Assembly (NCBI RefSeq): GCF_039555335.1 | Contig: NC_092631.1 | Span: forward strand, 13,802,305-13,866,304 | DNA length: 64,000 nucleotides | From: Amphiura filiformis | Lineage: Eukaryota; Echinodermata; Ophiuroidea; Amphilepidida; Amphiuridae | Direction: 5' to 3' | Shown: piece by piece, positions 1 to 10,721 of the stretch | Numbering within the stretch: position 1 is the first letter of the stretch | How the letters are laid out: each line of letters begins with the position of its first letter | The notes under the pieces: generated by a model | What the model saw: the letters and a program-made list of their open reading frames with translations, nothing else | Database searches by the model: none | Told to the model about the DNA's origin: nothing | Made by a program: the position numbers and the translations under genes

Positions 1-989
1 TGGAATCGGAAAAGATTGTTTTATGACCAAGAATAAAAAAGGGTCTGATACCAATCAACATTTTGCACTGTTACATACTACGATGATTATTACTCACGAT
101 TTATAGCATTTTTAACAGATCAAATCCCCCCTTAATACTAGGGGGACCGAGGTAACAGCCCCTATGGATTTCTATACCAAACGCACTGTAATGTTCTAAA
201 TGGTATCAAAGGATAGTTATGGTCTATCCTGTGACTGTGTAAGTATTTGTTCCACATTATTACGACTACACAATCGGTCGTTTAGTTTCAGTATTGCTTT
301 TGGTTTTGGTCACATGGTTTCCTATTATCGTGCCTAAGCTCGTGACTGTCGTCATTATCGATATCTTTGTTTGTGCCCGTTGTTAGAAACTTAAAATATG
401 TAGCAAGTAGCAAATATGTTTATACAGATTTTGAGCTGTATTGCTCCAACGATTTTGATATGAGAAGTAATGACACAAATCACTTCGTTTTTACTTGATA
501 TAATTTAAACGAAACATATCTCGGGCGTTAAATTTCAGTGGGATAATGAGAAAAATATGAGCTTTCTGCGGATACCAAAATCTATCTCAATTTTGATGAA
601 GAAAATGTGGGTGAAACTGCCGATCGGGTCACGTATAAAGTTATAAAAGGGGTTGTCAGATTTTTTATTCATATTGTGTTTTGTGCTTCCCATAATTGAA
701 GCTTGAAGTTAGAATAATTTGTGATGTACATTTAGGACTTATCCTTTCCCCTATCGGCACGCCTCAGTTATAAAATCAAAGTTATATTGAAAATTCGCAT
801 ACAAATAAAGTCTTCTCAAAATAACCCAAATGTGTAAAAGGCCGTTTTTATATTCATCCACACAAGTATGGTCTATTCGAGTATAGTTCTGTCCATAACG
901 AGTCTGTATACATTGTTCCTTTCAAGGTGACTAGATTTGAGAACAATACGAACATCTTGAAATAAATACGGTAGTACTTTCTATCGACA
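1..989. other. 3' flank of the cathepsin B-like gene, no gene seen
   Basis: No coding exon was recognised on either strand. The stretch holds the 3' untranslated or flanking DNA of the minus-strand cathepsin B-like gene, whose stop codon is at 990-992. It also contains one copy of a dispersed repeat at about 507-625. Confidence 0.5.
507..625 (+). repeat. Dispersed repeat, copy 1 (partner at 51282-51400)
   Basis: The block around CATATCTCGGGC, followed by TTAAATTT, ATAATGAG, AAAATATGA and GATACCAAAATCTA, recurs in the same order and orientation near 51282-51400. Spacing differs slightly between the copies. No ends or target-site duplications could be defined, so the class of element is unknown. 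Confidence 0.6.
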
Positions 990-1066
990 TCAGAATTTCG
1001 GAGTTCCCGCGATGATATTATTTTCTATTCCACATTCGTTTTTACCACGCAGTATCTTGACCAAAC
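990..1066 (-). CDS. Cathepsin B-like gene, terminal exon
   Basis: The acceptor TTTCTCCAG precedes position 1066. With the phase-1 G from the previous exon it encodes GLVKILRGKNECGIENNII and then AGTPKF and TGA. This aligns with the conserved cathepsin B end (KILRG, then HCGIES and VVAGIP). Length is 77 nt. Confidence 0.88.
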
Positions 1067-4000
1067 CTGGAGAAATAAAAATGAAAATATTCTCTGTGAA
1101 CAATACGAGACGAGGACACCGAGGCCACATATAATTGCATAATTTGTGTATAGAAATATATTATTTCAATTTCAAATTATTATATTAGTACTTTTCGTCT
1201 TATTCGGGATTACCTCCTATTCCAAATCATTGCTATCTACTGAAGATATCACGCCAAATATACATGTATCGCACATAGCATTGTATTGCATTGCATTGCT
1301 ATCTACTGAAGATATCACCCCCAAATATTCACGTACCTAACATAGCATTGCATTGCATTGCTATCTATTGAAGATGTCACCCCAAATATACTTTTACCAC
1401 ACATAGCATTGCATTACATTGCTATATAATATCTACTAAAGATATCACCCCGGCAGGTACCACACATAGCATTGCATTGCATTGCTATAGTATCTACTAA
1501 AGATATCACCCCGGCAGGTACCACACATAGCATTGCATTGCATTGCCAGCTACTGAAGATATCACCCCAAATATGCATGTACCGCACATAGCATTGTATT
1601 GCATTGCTTATCTACTTAAAATATCACCCCAAATATACATGTACAGCACATAGCATTGCATTGCTATCTACTGAAGATATCACCCCAAATATGCATGTAC
1701 AGCACATAGCATTGCATTGCTATCTACTGAAGATATCACCCCAAATATTATGCATGTACAGCACATAGCATTGCATTGCATTGCTATCTACTGAAAATCA
1801 CCCCAAATATTATACATGTACCGCATATAGCATTGCATTGCTATCTACTGAAGATATCACCCCAAATGTGCATGTACAGCACATAGCATTGCATTGCTAT
1901 CTACTGAAGACAGCATGCTGATGTGCCACCACACACAGCATTGCTCTACTGCCACAGCATTACATTATGTATCACACACAACAAGACGGTATTCCAAGTA
2001 AAATAGGGGTCATGAACTTATCGAGGGTTTGTGACTATTAAAGTTTCATCATGTAGGCCTAAACATGGTAAATATTGGTCCAAATTAGTTGCAATAAACG
2101 TTACAATGGTCAGCATGCCAACGTGTAAATTAACGCCATGTATATGCCCTAAGACATTGGCTACAATATCAACGTGTTTTCTGACATTTTATGAAATACC
2201 ATACCTTTTTCTCCCCAATTAGTGTTCCAAGAGTTTACAGCTAGCCAATAGTCAGTCTTATTTTCTTTTCCCCAGCCAATCAGTTTTACAGAATGTTGAC
2301 CAATGAGTGAGCCTGTTACATGCTGATAAACCCCTACATCAAGAAAGAAATAATTTTCAATACTTTTGATTTGAACCAAATAAGGTAAATAGAGCAAAGC
2401 ATCAATGGAAATTATATACACAATTAGCAAATACACCATCTTTTAATCTTGATCAAATTTAAGACCGTATAATTTAGGGTTTTAAACTTTTGATCTCAAC
2501 ACAAGATTAAACATAACTCAAATTTTCGGTCATTGCAAGTTCGTCCTTCATCGGCAGATCGGCAACCCACGCTTACGTTAAAGATTCAGAGCTAACCTTT
2601 GGACACTGGACCCATACTGCAGTTACTGTCCGTTTTCCTATACACAATACACAGTGCTCTCACCATTGACGCGCGACCTTTACAAATAATGTATGTTGGA
2701 AGTATATGCATTTGCCTAGTTAACATCACTGTGTGAAAAATAACCGGCCAATATTTAAAGTATTCTCAAAAACTTCTAGCAAATATATTTCTCTAACATG
2801 ACCTAAAATTACAGCTAGGTTAGATGTTCAGAAATAGTCGCACTTTCGTAAAATATGAGTGAGGGCAAGGCATAGCTAGCTCATAGCTTGCCAACTCCCC
2901 GTGTTAATTGGATGGAGATTTGACCGAAAATATTGGTAACGGACCGCTCAGTTCTGAAGGATGCCACACAAAAAAACGGTTCAAGCTACATTTAAAGTAT
3001 TCTATGAAATTCTAGAAAATATATATAGTTTTGTAACATGTCCTAAATTTTTAGCTAATTTAGGTGTTTGGATATAGTCGCACTTTTGTGTTTTAGGAAG
3101 GATATGTAAACGACAGATAACACCAAAAAATATGAAGAAATTATTTCCAAACCGTGTTAAGTCAACAATCATTATGTTTCTCATTTTCAAGAATGCTGGT
3201 TAACAAAAAGCAGACCATTGTCTCATTTCGTGAACAAAGGTCCACATACCATTGTTTCCTTGCGTTTCCTTTATAATCGGTTACCCAACTGAAACTATAA
3301 TACCAGCTCATTGCGATACCACAGATGTAAAACAGACACATGTGCACAACCAGTGAAGATCTGATTTAATCAGTTGAGCCGTTTTCAATGAGTGTTATCT
3401 TGGTTTAATAGCTTTTAATGGGGTTTAAGTCCTGCAAAGGTCGTGGTGAATTCTACTGTAGACATGACCGCATCATGCCCAGAACTTTATTGTACACTCT
3501 TGGTAACATCAGAGAAGATAATAGGCCCCCGTCACGGTTGATCAACACTCACTATTGACTATAGGTCAAAGTTATGACCAAAAATTCGAGGTACGTCTTG
3601 TGTTGACATCAAATTTTCAAATCCTAAATTATAATGTCTACGAACTATGAATTTTCATGCTAAAATTCAATTATACCAGTTTTGTAGCTGAAGAAATCTC
3701 CAAAAATCTGCATGTCCGCCTGTACAGGTCCGTGGTTGAATATTTCCGCTTGAATCTGACTAATGTTTGGTAAAATGGCGTATGCACTTTTCCCTGAAAT
3801 GAAGAGATTTTGCATCACAACAAAAAACTGTCATATGCTACTCTAGTAGGCCTATAACTGACACTATTGAACTTAAAACAACAGCACTCTTAAAGTCCCA
3901 TTCAGTGATCACAGCGAAAGTATTTAAAAAAAATTAAAATTGTGTATAAATCCCTTTAAAGTGAAGAATAAGTCGATAAAATTGTCACCAGGTATTTCTG

Positions 4001-7000
4001 AAATGAAAAATGTGGGCAAAAACACAAGAAAACAGCATTGACAAAGTTGAAACCCCAGTGAAATACACGAATCTGTAATTTACGAGTATACATGTACTGA
4101 CAGCATAAAATGTAAAATGTCTTATTTTGTCTTAAATACACTGTTTTCGGCTGAACCACTAACAGGCTATGTTAGCACATCTATGACAATGACACTAAGT
4201 ACCAAAATCAGAATTTTGATGATTTTTAAGATCGTCCAGATGAGCAAATCACTGAATGCAGCCTTTAAGCAGCATGTTCTAATCTGGCTTGATTCCTAGT
4301 GATTAAGATTACGATTAAGCATCATTCGGATCTCTTGCACTACGTAGTTTGTAATGTTTGAATGTTTCTATGTTCCATTGTGCGATGCGTAAGCCTCTTC
4401 CCTTGTTTGCAAGATTTCGAGTTGACCAGAAGCATGTTAAAATAATCAAATTTAACACTATTCGACATGACATGATTTCTGGTCGAATTTGACTAGAAAT
4501 TATGCATACGATCTACACATAATCTATCATCGTACATAGCCTATGATAAAACTTACCAAAATGTAGATCATCCTGGTAAGAAATTGAATAATTTTTCGCA
4601 CAAATATTACTACACACAGGAGTCTGAGCTTCCTCGGCACAATTTGGTAGAGCGGTCGTGGGTTCGAATCCCGTCCGCGTGTGATCAGGTAATTTGTGAG
4701 TACACGATTTCATGCTATATGGCTTGCATCCATCAGATGTGTTATACATGCCTCCTGTGACGATGCCATTGTCAACCCAATAATGCCACACAGCCGTTGG
4801 AAACCCTCCGTCGCATCTATGTTGCAAAGAAATGATGGGACGGCACTTATCAAGTAGGGGATAGTGTAACAGATCTACATTCTTCCGGCATTTTGACAGT
4901 TTAGTTCAAAATGACTATATAAATAGTGCTAAGATTTATAGCTACATAAGCGTACAGTGAAATATTTAGTTTTAGTATATGTGACTATGCGCATAAACAT
5001 ACGCTATTGATTAATAAGTTTATTTGATTAAGTATGTGTGTATTGATTGATTGATTGATTGATTAATATATTGATTTACAATATTTTATTGATTACCCAA
5101 TTCCGCAGGCCACTCCGCAACAAGAAATCACGTCTTCGGTTGAAACATTCACGTACGTATCTTTAGTTTTTGACAACGTACAATATCGATCTGTCATAGC
5201 CTCAGTGGCAGACATTGCCTAAAACACATAAATTCGATAACATTTATATTTTGTATTTGAAATTATTTTAACTTAATTATTTTTATATACCCAGATTTGA
5301 AAAACAAGTTGTAGTCATGCGAGTATTTTGGGGGGGGCTTTGGGGGGCGCGCGAGCCCCCTGGGGTAAAAGCAGGGGCGGCCAAAACGAAGGGGCGGCGG
5401 GAAGAAGAAGGGGCGGCAAAAGGCGGGGTGGCGGAAGCAGAAGGGGCGGCAAAAAGAATTAGTAAAGAAAAAGGGCGGAAAAATTGAAAAGTATAAAAAA
5501 AACTGTGAAAAAATGGTAATATATTGCTTTTAGGACTTTTAGGGCGCTAGCGCCTATATTCCCACCTTTTTTTTTTTTTTTGCTCTTCACTTTTTCAAAC
5601 CACCGAAAAAAATTGGGTCAACGTTTTCGGGCTGTTGAGGGAGGGCGGCAAAATTGAATTTTCTTCAGCCCCCGGGGTAGGAGCGGCCACGGTACGCCAC
5701 TGGTAGTCATTTGAAATTTGTGATGTGGATAGTTAAGGCATGCACAAACCCATAGTCAAGTGCGATTATCTCAAGTTGACGAATTTACTTCCATGCATGC
5801 ACGAACGTGACTATCCATCATATACTGCCGAGTGCATTAGTTATACAAATAAAAACGATGACAGCCTTTTGTTAATTGCTGCATTAATTATATCAGTTTT
5901 TTTTAGAAATTACATAATAAAAGTTAAATTATAAACGCAAGTTAACGTCCTTTTCTGCTAATCGACTTTCTTAATGAAAGTGTCGGGGGTTTGTTGATGA
6001 TGTAACACAATCATTCCATGATCAAAGTTAACTTTTGATTATGATATAGGCCTAATGGTAAATTTGTCAATAGAATTATACGAACATACCCATCCAGCTT
6101 TACAAGCTCCTTGATCTTGAACTCTACCAATGGTGACGCAATTTGGCCAATGTACCCGAGCATCAAAGTTATCTGGAACTGTGGGGTCATTATGTGTGTA
6201 ATACGGTAGCGTAGGAATATTGTTAAGCTTTTGGGACGGACGTTTTCCAGCTAATCGGGAAATAACGGTGTCATCATTGTCGCCAAAATTGACACCAGCC
6301 TGGTTAAAAGAAGAAAAAATAGTTAAATTTGTTTGATAACAATATACATTAACATATAGATGTCTGACACACAGGTTAATATTGAGTATGCATGTTTATT
6401 GAACAAAATTACATTGACTTAATTTTACTATTGGCTCCTCTACTGTGCTGTTCATTGCAGCGGCAAATAATTTGCCACTTGGGCCCGCCCTTCCTTCCAA
6501 TTTAATTGTAGAGGTTTTTTTTACACTTTGACCTCTTTACCAGTTTACAGAGGTGAACAACTTATATAACTTATATGCTATCTACTGAAGATAGCATTTG
6601 TGAAAATAACGTATATGCTATCTACTGAAGATAGGATCTGTGAAAATAACTTATAGGCCTATGCTATCTACTGATGATAGCATCTGTGAAAATAACTTAT
6701 ATATTTATTGAAGATAGCATTGGTGAAATTAACTTATATACTATCCACTTAAGATAGCATTTGTGAAAATAACTTATATATTCATTGAAGATAGCATTGG
6801 TGAAAATAACTTATATACTATCCACTTAAGATAGCATTTGTGAAAATAACTTATATACTACCCACTTAAGATATAGCATTTGTGAAAATAACGTATGCTA
6901 TCTACTGAAGATATCATCTGTAAAAATGTTTTATACTCTCTACTTAAGAGAGTATTTGTGAAAATAACTTCTATACTGTCTACTGAAGAAAGCATTTGTG

Positions 7001-7925
7001 AAAATAACTAATGTGTTATCTACTGAAGGTAGCATTTGTGAAAATAACGTATATGCTATCTGCTGATGATAGCATCTGTCAAAATAACTTGTATATCTAT
7101 TGAGGAAATAATGATACACTATCTACTGAAGAAAGCATTTGTGAAAATGAATAATCTACTGATGATATAATATGTGAAAATATCGTATATATCTATTGAA
7201 GATAGCATTGATGACAAACAATAACTGATAAGATAGAATTTTGTGAAAATAACTTATTATGTTATCTACTTAAGATCAACTGAAGATAGCATGTGAAAAA
7301 AAACTAATGTGCTATCTACTGAAGATAGCATTTGTGAGAATAACGTATATGCTATCTACTGATGATATAGCACCTGTGAAGATAACTTGAATATCTATTG
7401 AAGATAGCATTGGTGAAAATAACTGATATGCTATCTACTGAAGGTAGCATTGGTGAAAATAACCTATATACTATCCACTTAAGATAGCATTGCGAAAATA
7501 ACTGCTGATAACATCTGTGAAAATAACTTACATATCTATTGAAGATAGCATGATACTATCTACTGGTGAATACAGCTGTAACAATTACTATAGCATTGGT
7601 GAAAATAACTTACGCTATCTATGATAGCATGTTTGATTATAACATATGATATCTATAGCATTTGGCAGATAGCATGTGTGAAAATAACTTATATGCTATC
7701 TACTGAAGATAGCATTGGTGAAAATAAGAATATTAATATATAAAACTGTTTGAGATTCTATTTCTAGTTTTTTGAATATTTTTGACATGTATCCTACCTT
7801 CCATGTTGTATTCATTCGATTCACATGTTGGATCAACCGTTTTGAGAGCGGCTCATAGTACGTACTGCATCGAATGGTAAGACATTGCAAACTCCATGTA
7901 AAATTCAAAATAACAATCAGAAAAG
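990..7925 (-). CDS. Cathepsin B-like papain-family protein, predicted catalytically dead (7 exons, initiator exon missing)
   Basis: Exons in transcript order are 7925-7798, 6299-6090, 5218-5097, 4816-4557, 3793-3677, 2333-2205 and 1066-990, about 347 codons plus a missing start. Human cathepsin B is 339 residues. All junctions are GT/AG and the phases agree (0, 0, 2, 1, 1, 1). The product has a hydrophobic leader (FLIVILNFTW), the C1 propeptide (LSKRL, MNTTWK), a mature start at VPDNFDAR, the DQGAC motif, CDGGFP, the occluding-loop region, the catalytic His in QHSVKLIGWG, the Asn in NSWNTNWG, and the C-terminus ECGIENNIIAG. The family normally cleaves peptides in lysosomes or outside cells. 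Here the position of the catalytic Cys (GSCGSCW in active enzymes) reads GACKAGW, so Cys is Gly. The reading frame is intact throughout, which argues against a decayed pseudogene. TINAG-type proteins are a known precedent for inactive cathepsin B homologues, but their extra N-terminal domain is not visible here. No in-frame ATG precedes 7925, so a short upstream exon is expected. Confidence 0.88.
1201..1930. repeat. Tandem array, ~55-80 bp unit, about 12 copies
   Basis: The unit reads CTATCTACTGAAGATATCAC, then CCCAAATATACATGTAC, then CACATAGCATTGCATTGC. Copies vary in the number of GCATT pentamers. The array lies in the last intron of the cathepsin B-like gene. The CTATCTACTGAAGATA core is shared with the separate array at 6570-7735. 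Confidence 0.9.
2205..2333 (-). CDS. Cathepsin B-like gene, exon with catalytic His and Asn
   Basis: The exon is 129 nt, phase 1 to phase 1, with acceptor CTTGATGTAG and donor AAAAAG|GTATGG. It encodes GVYQHVTGSLIGQHSVKLIG, then WGKENKTDYWLAVNSWNTNW and GEKG. The His of QHSV and Asn of NSWNT match the second and third members of the papain catalytic triad. A phase-1 boundary before GVYQ joins perfectly to the preceding exon. Confidence 0.92.
2334..3676. other. Intron of the cathepsin B-like gene
   Basis: This 1.3 kb intron has no recognisable gene. A stretch with AAATATATTT and CCTAAAATTACAGCTA (about 2750-2860) recurs imperfectly at 2990-3090, an internal direct duplication. A minus-strand open frame at 3162-3347 shows no cathepsin similarity. 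Confidence 0.6.
3677..3793 (-). CDS. Cathepsin B-like gene, exon with the HGPVQADMQIFGDF segment
   Basis: The exon is 117 nt with acceptor CTTCATTTCAG and donor ACTG|GTATAA, phase 1 to 1. It encodes GKSAYAILPNISQIQAEIF, then NHGPVQADMQIFGDFFSYKT. It matches the cathepsin B block NGPVEGAFSVYSDFLLYKS that directly precedes GVYQHVTG. It has no long open frame of its own and was found by family knowledge plus splice sites. Confidence 0.88.
4557..4816 (-). CDS. Cathepsin B-like gene, exon with the CDGGFP and occluding-loop region
   Basis: The exon is 260 nt with acceptor CAACATAG and donor TTTG|GTAAGT. It encodes CDGGFPTAVWHYWVDNGIVT, GGMYNTSDGCKPYSMKSCTH, KLPDHTRTGFEPTTALPN and CAEEAQTPVCSNIC. 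Relative to human cathepsin B there are about 10 additional residues between the Cys of SCTH and the Cys of NCAEE, exactly the disulphide-bounded occluding loop. The HH pair of active cathepsin B is replaced by THK. The extra coding sequence overlaps a tRNA-like DNA fragment. Confidence 0.9.
4638..4690 (+). repeat. tRNA-like fragment (SINE head?) inside a coding exon
   Basis: The plus strand reads GGTAGAGCGGTCGTGG and then GTTCGAATCCCGTCCGCG. GGTTCGAATCC is a perfect tRNA B-box/T-loop, and GGTAGAGCGG resembles the D-arm. The anticodon arm is absent, so this is not a working tRNA. It runs antisense to the cathepsin B-like exon and is translated in frame as HTRTGFEPTTAL. A tRNA-derived SINE remnant is the likeliest source. 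Chance resemblance cannot be excluded. Confidence 0.55.
5041..5066. repeat. (ATTG)n microsatellite
   Basis: Six consecutive TTGA/ATTG units lie in the cathepsin B-like gene intron just before the donor of the next exon. Confidence 0.9.
5097..5218 (-). CDS. Cathepsin B-like gene, exon following the active-site tryptophan
   Basis: The exon is 122 nt with acceptor GTGTTTTAG and donor ATTGG|GTAATC, phase 0 to 2. It encodes AMSATEAMTDRYCTLSKTKD, then TYVNVSTEDVISCCGVACGIG. It aligns with cathepsin B AFGAVEAISDRICI followed by VSAEDLLTCCGSMCGDG. The phase-2 end supplies the Gly that precedes CDGGFP in the next exon. Confidence 0.9.
5305..5703 (-). mobile_element. Dispersed repeat family A, copy 1 (hAT-like end)
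   Basis: Read on the minus strand it starts CAGTGGCGTACCGTGG, then CCCCGGGGGCTGAAGAAAAT, poly-A and CCGCC-rich runs. A second copy in opposite orientation starts at 34094. The CAGTGGCG terminus resembles hAT-type ends. It lies in an intron of the cathepsin B-like gene. No protein is encoded, so it is non-autonomous. Confidence 0.7.
6090..6299 (-). CDS. Cathepsin B-like gene, propeptide/mature junction exon with altered active site
   Basis: The exon is 210 nt (70 codons) with acceptor TTTTAACCAG and donor TGG|GTATGT, phase 0. It encodes AGVNFGDNDDTVISRLAGKR, PSQKLNNIPTLPYYTHNDPT, VPDNFDARVHWPNCVTIGRV and QDQGACKAGW. Propeptide and mature start (VPDNFDAR against LPASFDAR) are clear. The oxyanion-hole Gln (QDQG) is kept. 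The nucleophile codon at 6093-6095 is GGA (Gly) in place of a Cys codon. Confidence 0.93.
6570..7735. repeat. Tandem array of ~38-45 bp hairpin units, about 25-30 copies
   Basis: The unit is TATGCTATCTACTGAAGATA followed by GCATTTGTGAAAATAACT, repeated with point and length variation. GCTATCT and AGATAGC flank ACTGA, so each unit can form a small hairpin. The array occupies most of the intron between the first two recognised cathepsin B-like exons. Confidence 0.92.
7798..7925 (-). CDS. Cathepsin B-like gene, leader and propeptide exon
   Basis: This exon has acceptor GTATAATTTCAG and donor TGGAAG|GTAGGA. After a phase-1 split codon it encodes FLIVILNFTWSLQCLTIRCS, then TYYEPLSKRLIQHVNRMNTT and WK. 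LSKRLIQHVNRMNTTWK matches the cathepsin B propeptide start (LSDELVNYVNKRNTTWQ). The hydrophobic run looks like a signal peptide core. No in-frame ATG exists before a stop, so an initiator exon lies further upstream. An alternative acceptor at GATGCAG (near 7858) would drop the leader. Confidence 0.78.
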
Positions 7926-9607
7926 CTGAAATTATACAAACCAGAGCAAAATCATGGTTAAGTAGCTTATAATTCGTGAAAAACGCTATTTGTCAACGAT
8001 GAATGGTGCGCCATGGTGGGCTTGAGATCTGGTATCAATCTCTCTAGGGAAAGAAATTCATTCATCAATATTCATCATGAGTGCTCCTGATAACTATACT
8101 GCAAGTTCTAGAAATTTATTCATCATCATTACCATGATTACTGCCCCGATAACTACTACAAGTTAATTGAAGTTTACAGAAAAAACCCGAGAATACACCA
8201 GAAAAGACATTCCGCTGTTTCCAAATTGAATTTTTCATCAAAGCAACTGCTTTGTATATGAAAATGGACAATTCAGCGTAAATGCGCGGGATGCGGGTCT
8301 TCAACGACTGTTGTATTTTTCTTTGATTTGTTCGGGTTTTACAATAGATGACCCAATGGGACCCAAGAAAGCCTCTTGTGAAGCTTATATCCATGGGTCC
8401 CGTTCGGTAGATTTTGAATCACAAAATGAAATGAAAAAGGTGACATAACAATATTATACAATATAGTATGGATATATAGTATATCTTATGGGACAGTGCT
8501 ATCATACTAAGACAGAAAATATATTTAATGCATATGAAAGAAAATTAGTGAATATTCATGAGGTATATCTGAATATTCATATCATGACTCCACTAATGAA
8601 TTTTCATATGGTATATTGGGTGCCCGTGGGAAGGTATATAGGAGGGGGACGGGGTATAACTATAATTATTTTTTTGCAGGTCAAAAAGGGCCTCGCAAGC
8701 AACTTTTTGAGAATACACTCTAAGAAATCATATAGTACGGAAACGTTCAAAGAGGCCTAATCCGTGCAAAATTACCCTATGATTCAGGATTTTATAATAA
8801 TTATCATATACCTACCAATTTTGCCTAGATATGCTACCATGATGATGATGGCACGACCACGGCTAGGAGATTCGAACACCTTTCTGTATGTATTGTATGT
8901 ATAGAAAAGATACAAAATTCTATTGATAACGACATGTCATGGCCGATCAAAGATCAATCCGGCCTACACAATTTTGTTCAGATTTAGCCATGCTGATAAT
9001 ATGACCTATATATAGCTGTTATTCAGCTATTATGTAGCTATTGACATGACATACTATCCTACATACAAATGGCAAATATATATATAATATTAGTATCATC
9101 ATCGTTATTACTATATTAGGTCTACGTTGTTTTCTTCAAATCGACAACTGTAGACCCGAGTTCCTCTGTTGTGAAAAACAAAATCAGTGAATAGGCCTAA
9201 GCCATTGTGAACCCGGATATCGACGTGAGATTTCCTAATCAAGTGCAGTGAAGGTCAATTCCGACACACCCCCTCTCCGCCCCCTTTGGCCCTGCTTACC
9301 TATAGTTGTGTTTTGTTGGTAAGCTCTGAGTTCTTTCAAACTTCAAACCAAGGTTGAAATGGCCTTTAGCGTTCACTACTACATGTACAACGAATATTAA
9401 TATGAGTTTGGAAATCCATTCTTTTGCCAGTAGCCATATTCGTCTATGCCATACCAGACGTGTTTACATACATGTATCACATGATATGTCACATGATCGA
9501 ATAGGAACAAATGGGAACAAACCAAATGATCGATTACATCCTAAAATGCAATGTCCGCGATTCAAACGTTCTAAACGTCAATTGGACGGTGATTATTTGG
9601 ACCTTCG
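7926..9607. other. Upstream region of the cathepsin B-like gene, no gene identified
   Basis: The missing initiator exon and promoter should lie here or beyond, but no exon could be chosen. An imperfect direct repeat around ATTCATCATCAT...GATAACTA...TACAAGTT occurs near 8055-8165. AATATTCAT and ATGAATTTTCAT motifs cluster near 8550-8610. Confidence 0.4.
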
Positions 9608-9847
9608 TTAAGGGATCGGATAGCAACGTTTACATAGTATTTTTGTGGGACATGATATCAATTTTTAATATTAAATCTGCCATAAAATTAGGATAAATCG
9701 CGCCACTCAGAAATTCTAAATTAGGCCCGCTATTTGATATCAGAAGGGCATTCCCCGTATTCAAAATGCAATTTGGTGTGTTTGACGTGGTCTCAGGTCC
9801 CACAAAAAATGGTGTAGGCCTAAACGTTGCTATCCAAGTTCCTTAAA
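9608..9847. mobile_element. TIR element (MITE), 240 bp, TTAAGG family
   Basis: The left end is TTAAGGGATCGGATAGCAAC with GTTTACATAG and TTTTTGTGGGACATGA. The right end is its inverted counterpart, ending GCAACGTTTAGG on the other strand and TTAAGGAACTTGGATAGCAA at the terminus. The arms span about 48 bp. Inner sequence with GATATCAGAA and CATTCCCCGTATTC is shared with the larger 11783-12430 element. Confidence 0.85.
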
Positions 9848-10140
9848 CGATTTCGCAACTTATGGGGGGGTGAAAGGGCAGACACCCCTGCGTAGCGCAG
9901 TCTTCACATGCAGAGACATATTTAGGGACCTACACATGGAGCTTGTTTGTTAAACTCCATGGGCGTACATCATGATTAAAAGTGATATCGAGTGACACCC
10001 CCCCCTGGTTGACCACAAATGTACACCGAGTGGAAAGAGTGGAAAAAGGAGTGAGTGAAAGGATTGAAAAAAGTAGTCTGTAGGCCTATACTCTTAAAAG
10101 AGTGAATATTGCCTACAGAAAATGTACTTTCTCTCATTTT

Positions 10141-10345
10141 TTAGAGCAGGGGCGTAGCCAGCTTTCTTGGTCGGGGGCAAAATAAAATTTTAGGGCCACA
10201 ACTGAAAAAACTGCAGTTGCAACATGTAATTTTTTGTTTTTTGAGAGACTGTACATGTCTTCGAGCTTCCAAAAAAGGCCTTATTGGGACGATGTGCACG
10301 CGTAGCGCGTAAACATTTTGAATACTATTTTTGCCCATGATCTAG
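10141..10345. mobile_element. Dispersed repeat family B, copy 1
   Basis: It begins GCAGGGGCGTAGCCAGCTTT and contains CTTCGAGC, TCCAAAAAAGGC and GCGCGTAAACATTTTG, ending near TTTTGCCCATGATCT. An inverted copy lies at about 39170-39866, interrupted there by a younger insertion. It is non-coding. Confidence 0.7.
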
Positions 10346-10510
10346 ATGAAAATTGCTTTATTGTGACAATGTGTTCAATAAAATTGCCTAAAACCTCAAT
10401 AAATTAAAAAATATCAGAAAAATGTTGCTCAAATTCAGAAATTTGACCTTCCAAAAAATTCAAATTCAGTCTCCTTAAATCCGACATTTTAGGCTAATTT
10501 ACTATATACA

Positions 10511-10721
10511 TTAGGGGTGGTGCAATAATTATGTGTACCCCCGGGGTGAATTCTCAAAATGGTCTGCCAAAATCGCTTGCCCCCCCCCTTTGGCCGTGCC
10601 AAAAACCTTTGCCCCCCTTTCGACATGCCAAAAACCTTTGCCCCCCTTTTGACGTGCCAAAAATATTTGCCCCCCTATAATTCACCCCCTGGGGTACACA
10701 TAATTATTGCACCACCCCTTA
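10511..10721. mobile_element. TIR element (MITE), 211 bp, with internal short tandem repeats
   Basis: The termini read TTAGGGGTGGTGCAATAATT (left) and its inverse TAAGGGGTGGTGCAATAATT (right), continuing ATGTGTACCCC on both sides, for arms of about 45 bp. Between them a ~33 bp unit, CCCCCTTTGGCCGTGCCAAA with AACCTTTG, is repeated about four times. Confidence 0.88.

Noticed and set aside
3162..3347. Minus-strand frame in the cathepsin intron as an extra exon
   Set aside because: It does not align to any cathepsin B segment, and the neighbouring exons already join in the correct phase without it.
6570..7735. Array considered as CRISPR-like
   Set aside because: Units are contiguous and diverged with no unique spacers, and the setting is an animal gene intron.
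8825..8885. Possible tRNA-derived SINE on the minus strand (GTGTTCGAATCTCC)
   Set aside because: Only a partial B-box match. No A-box region, core or tail could be found nearby.
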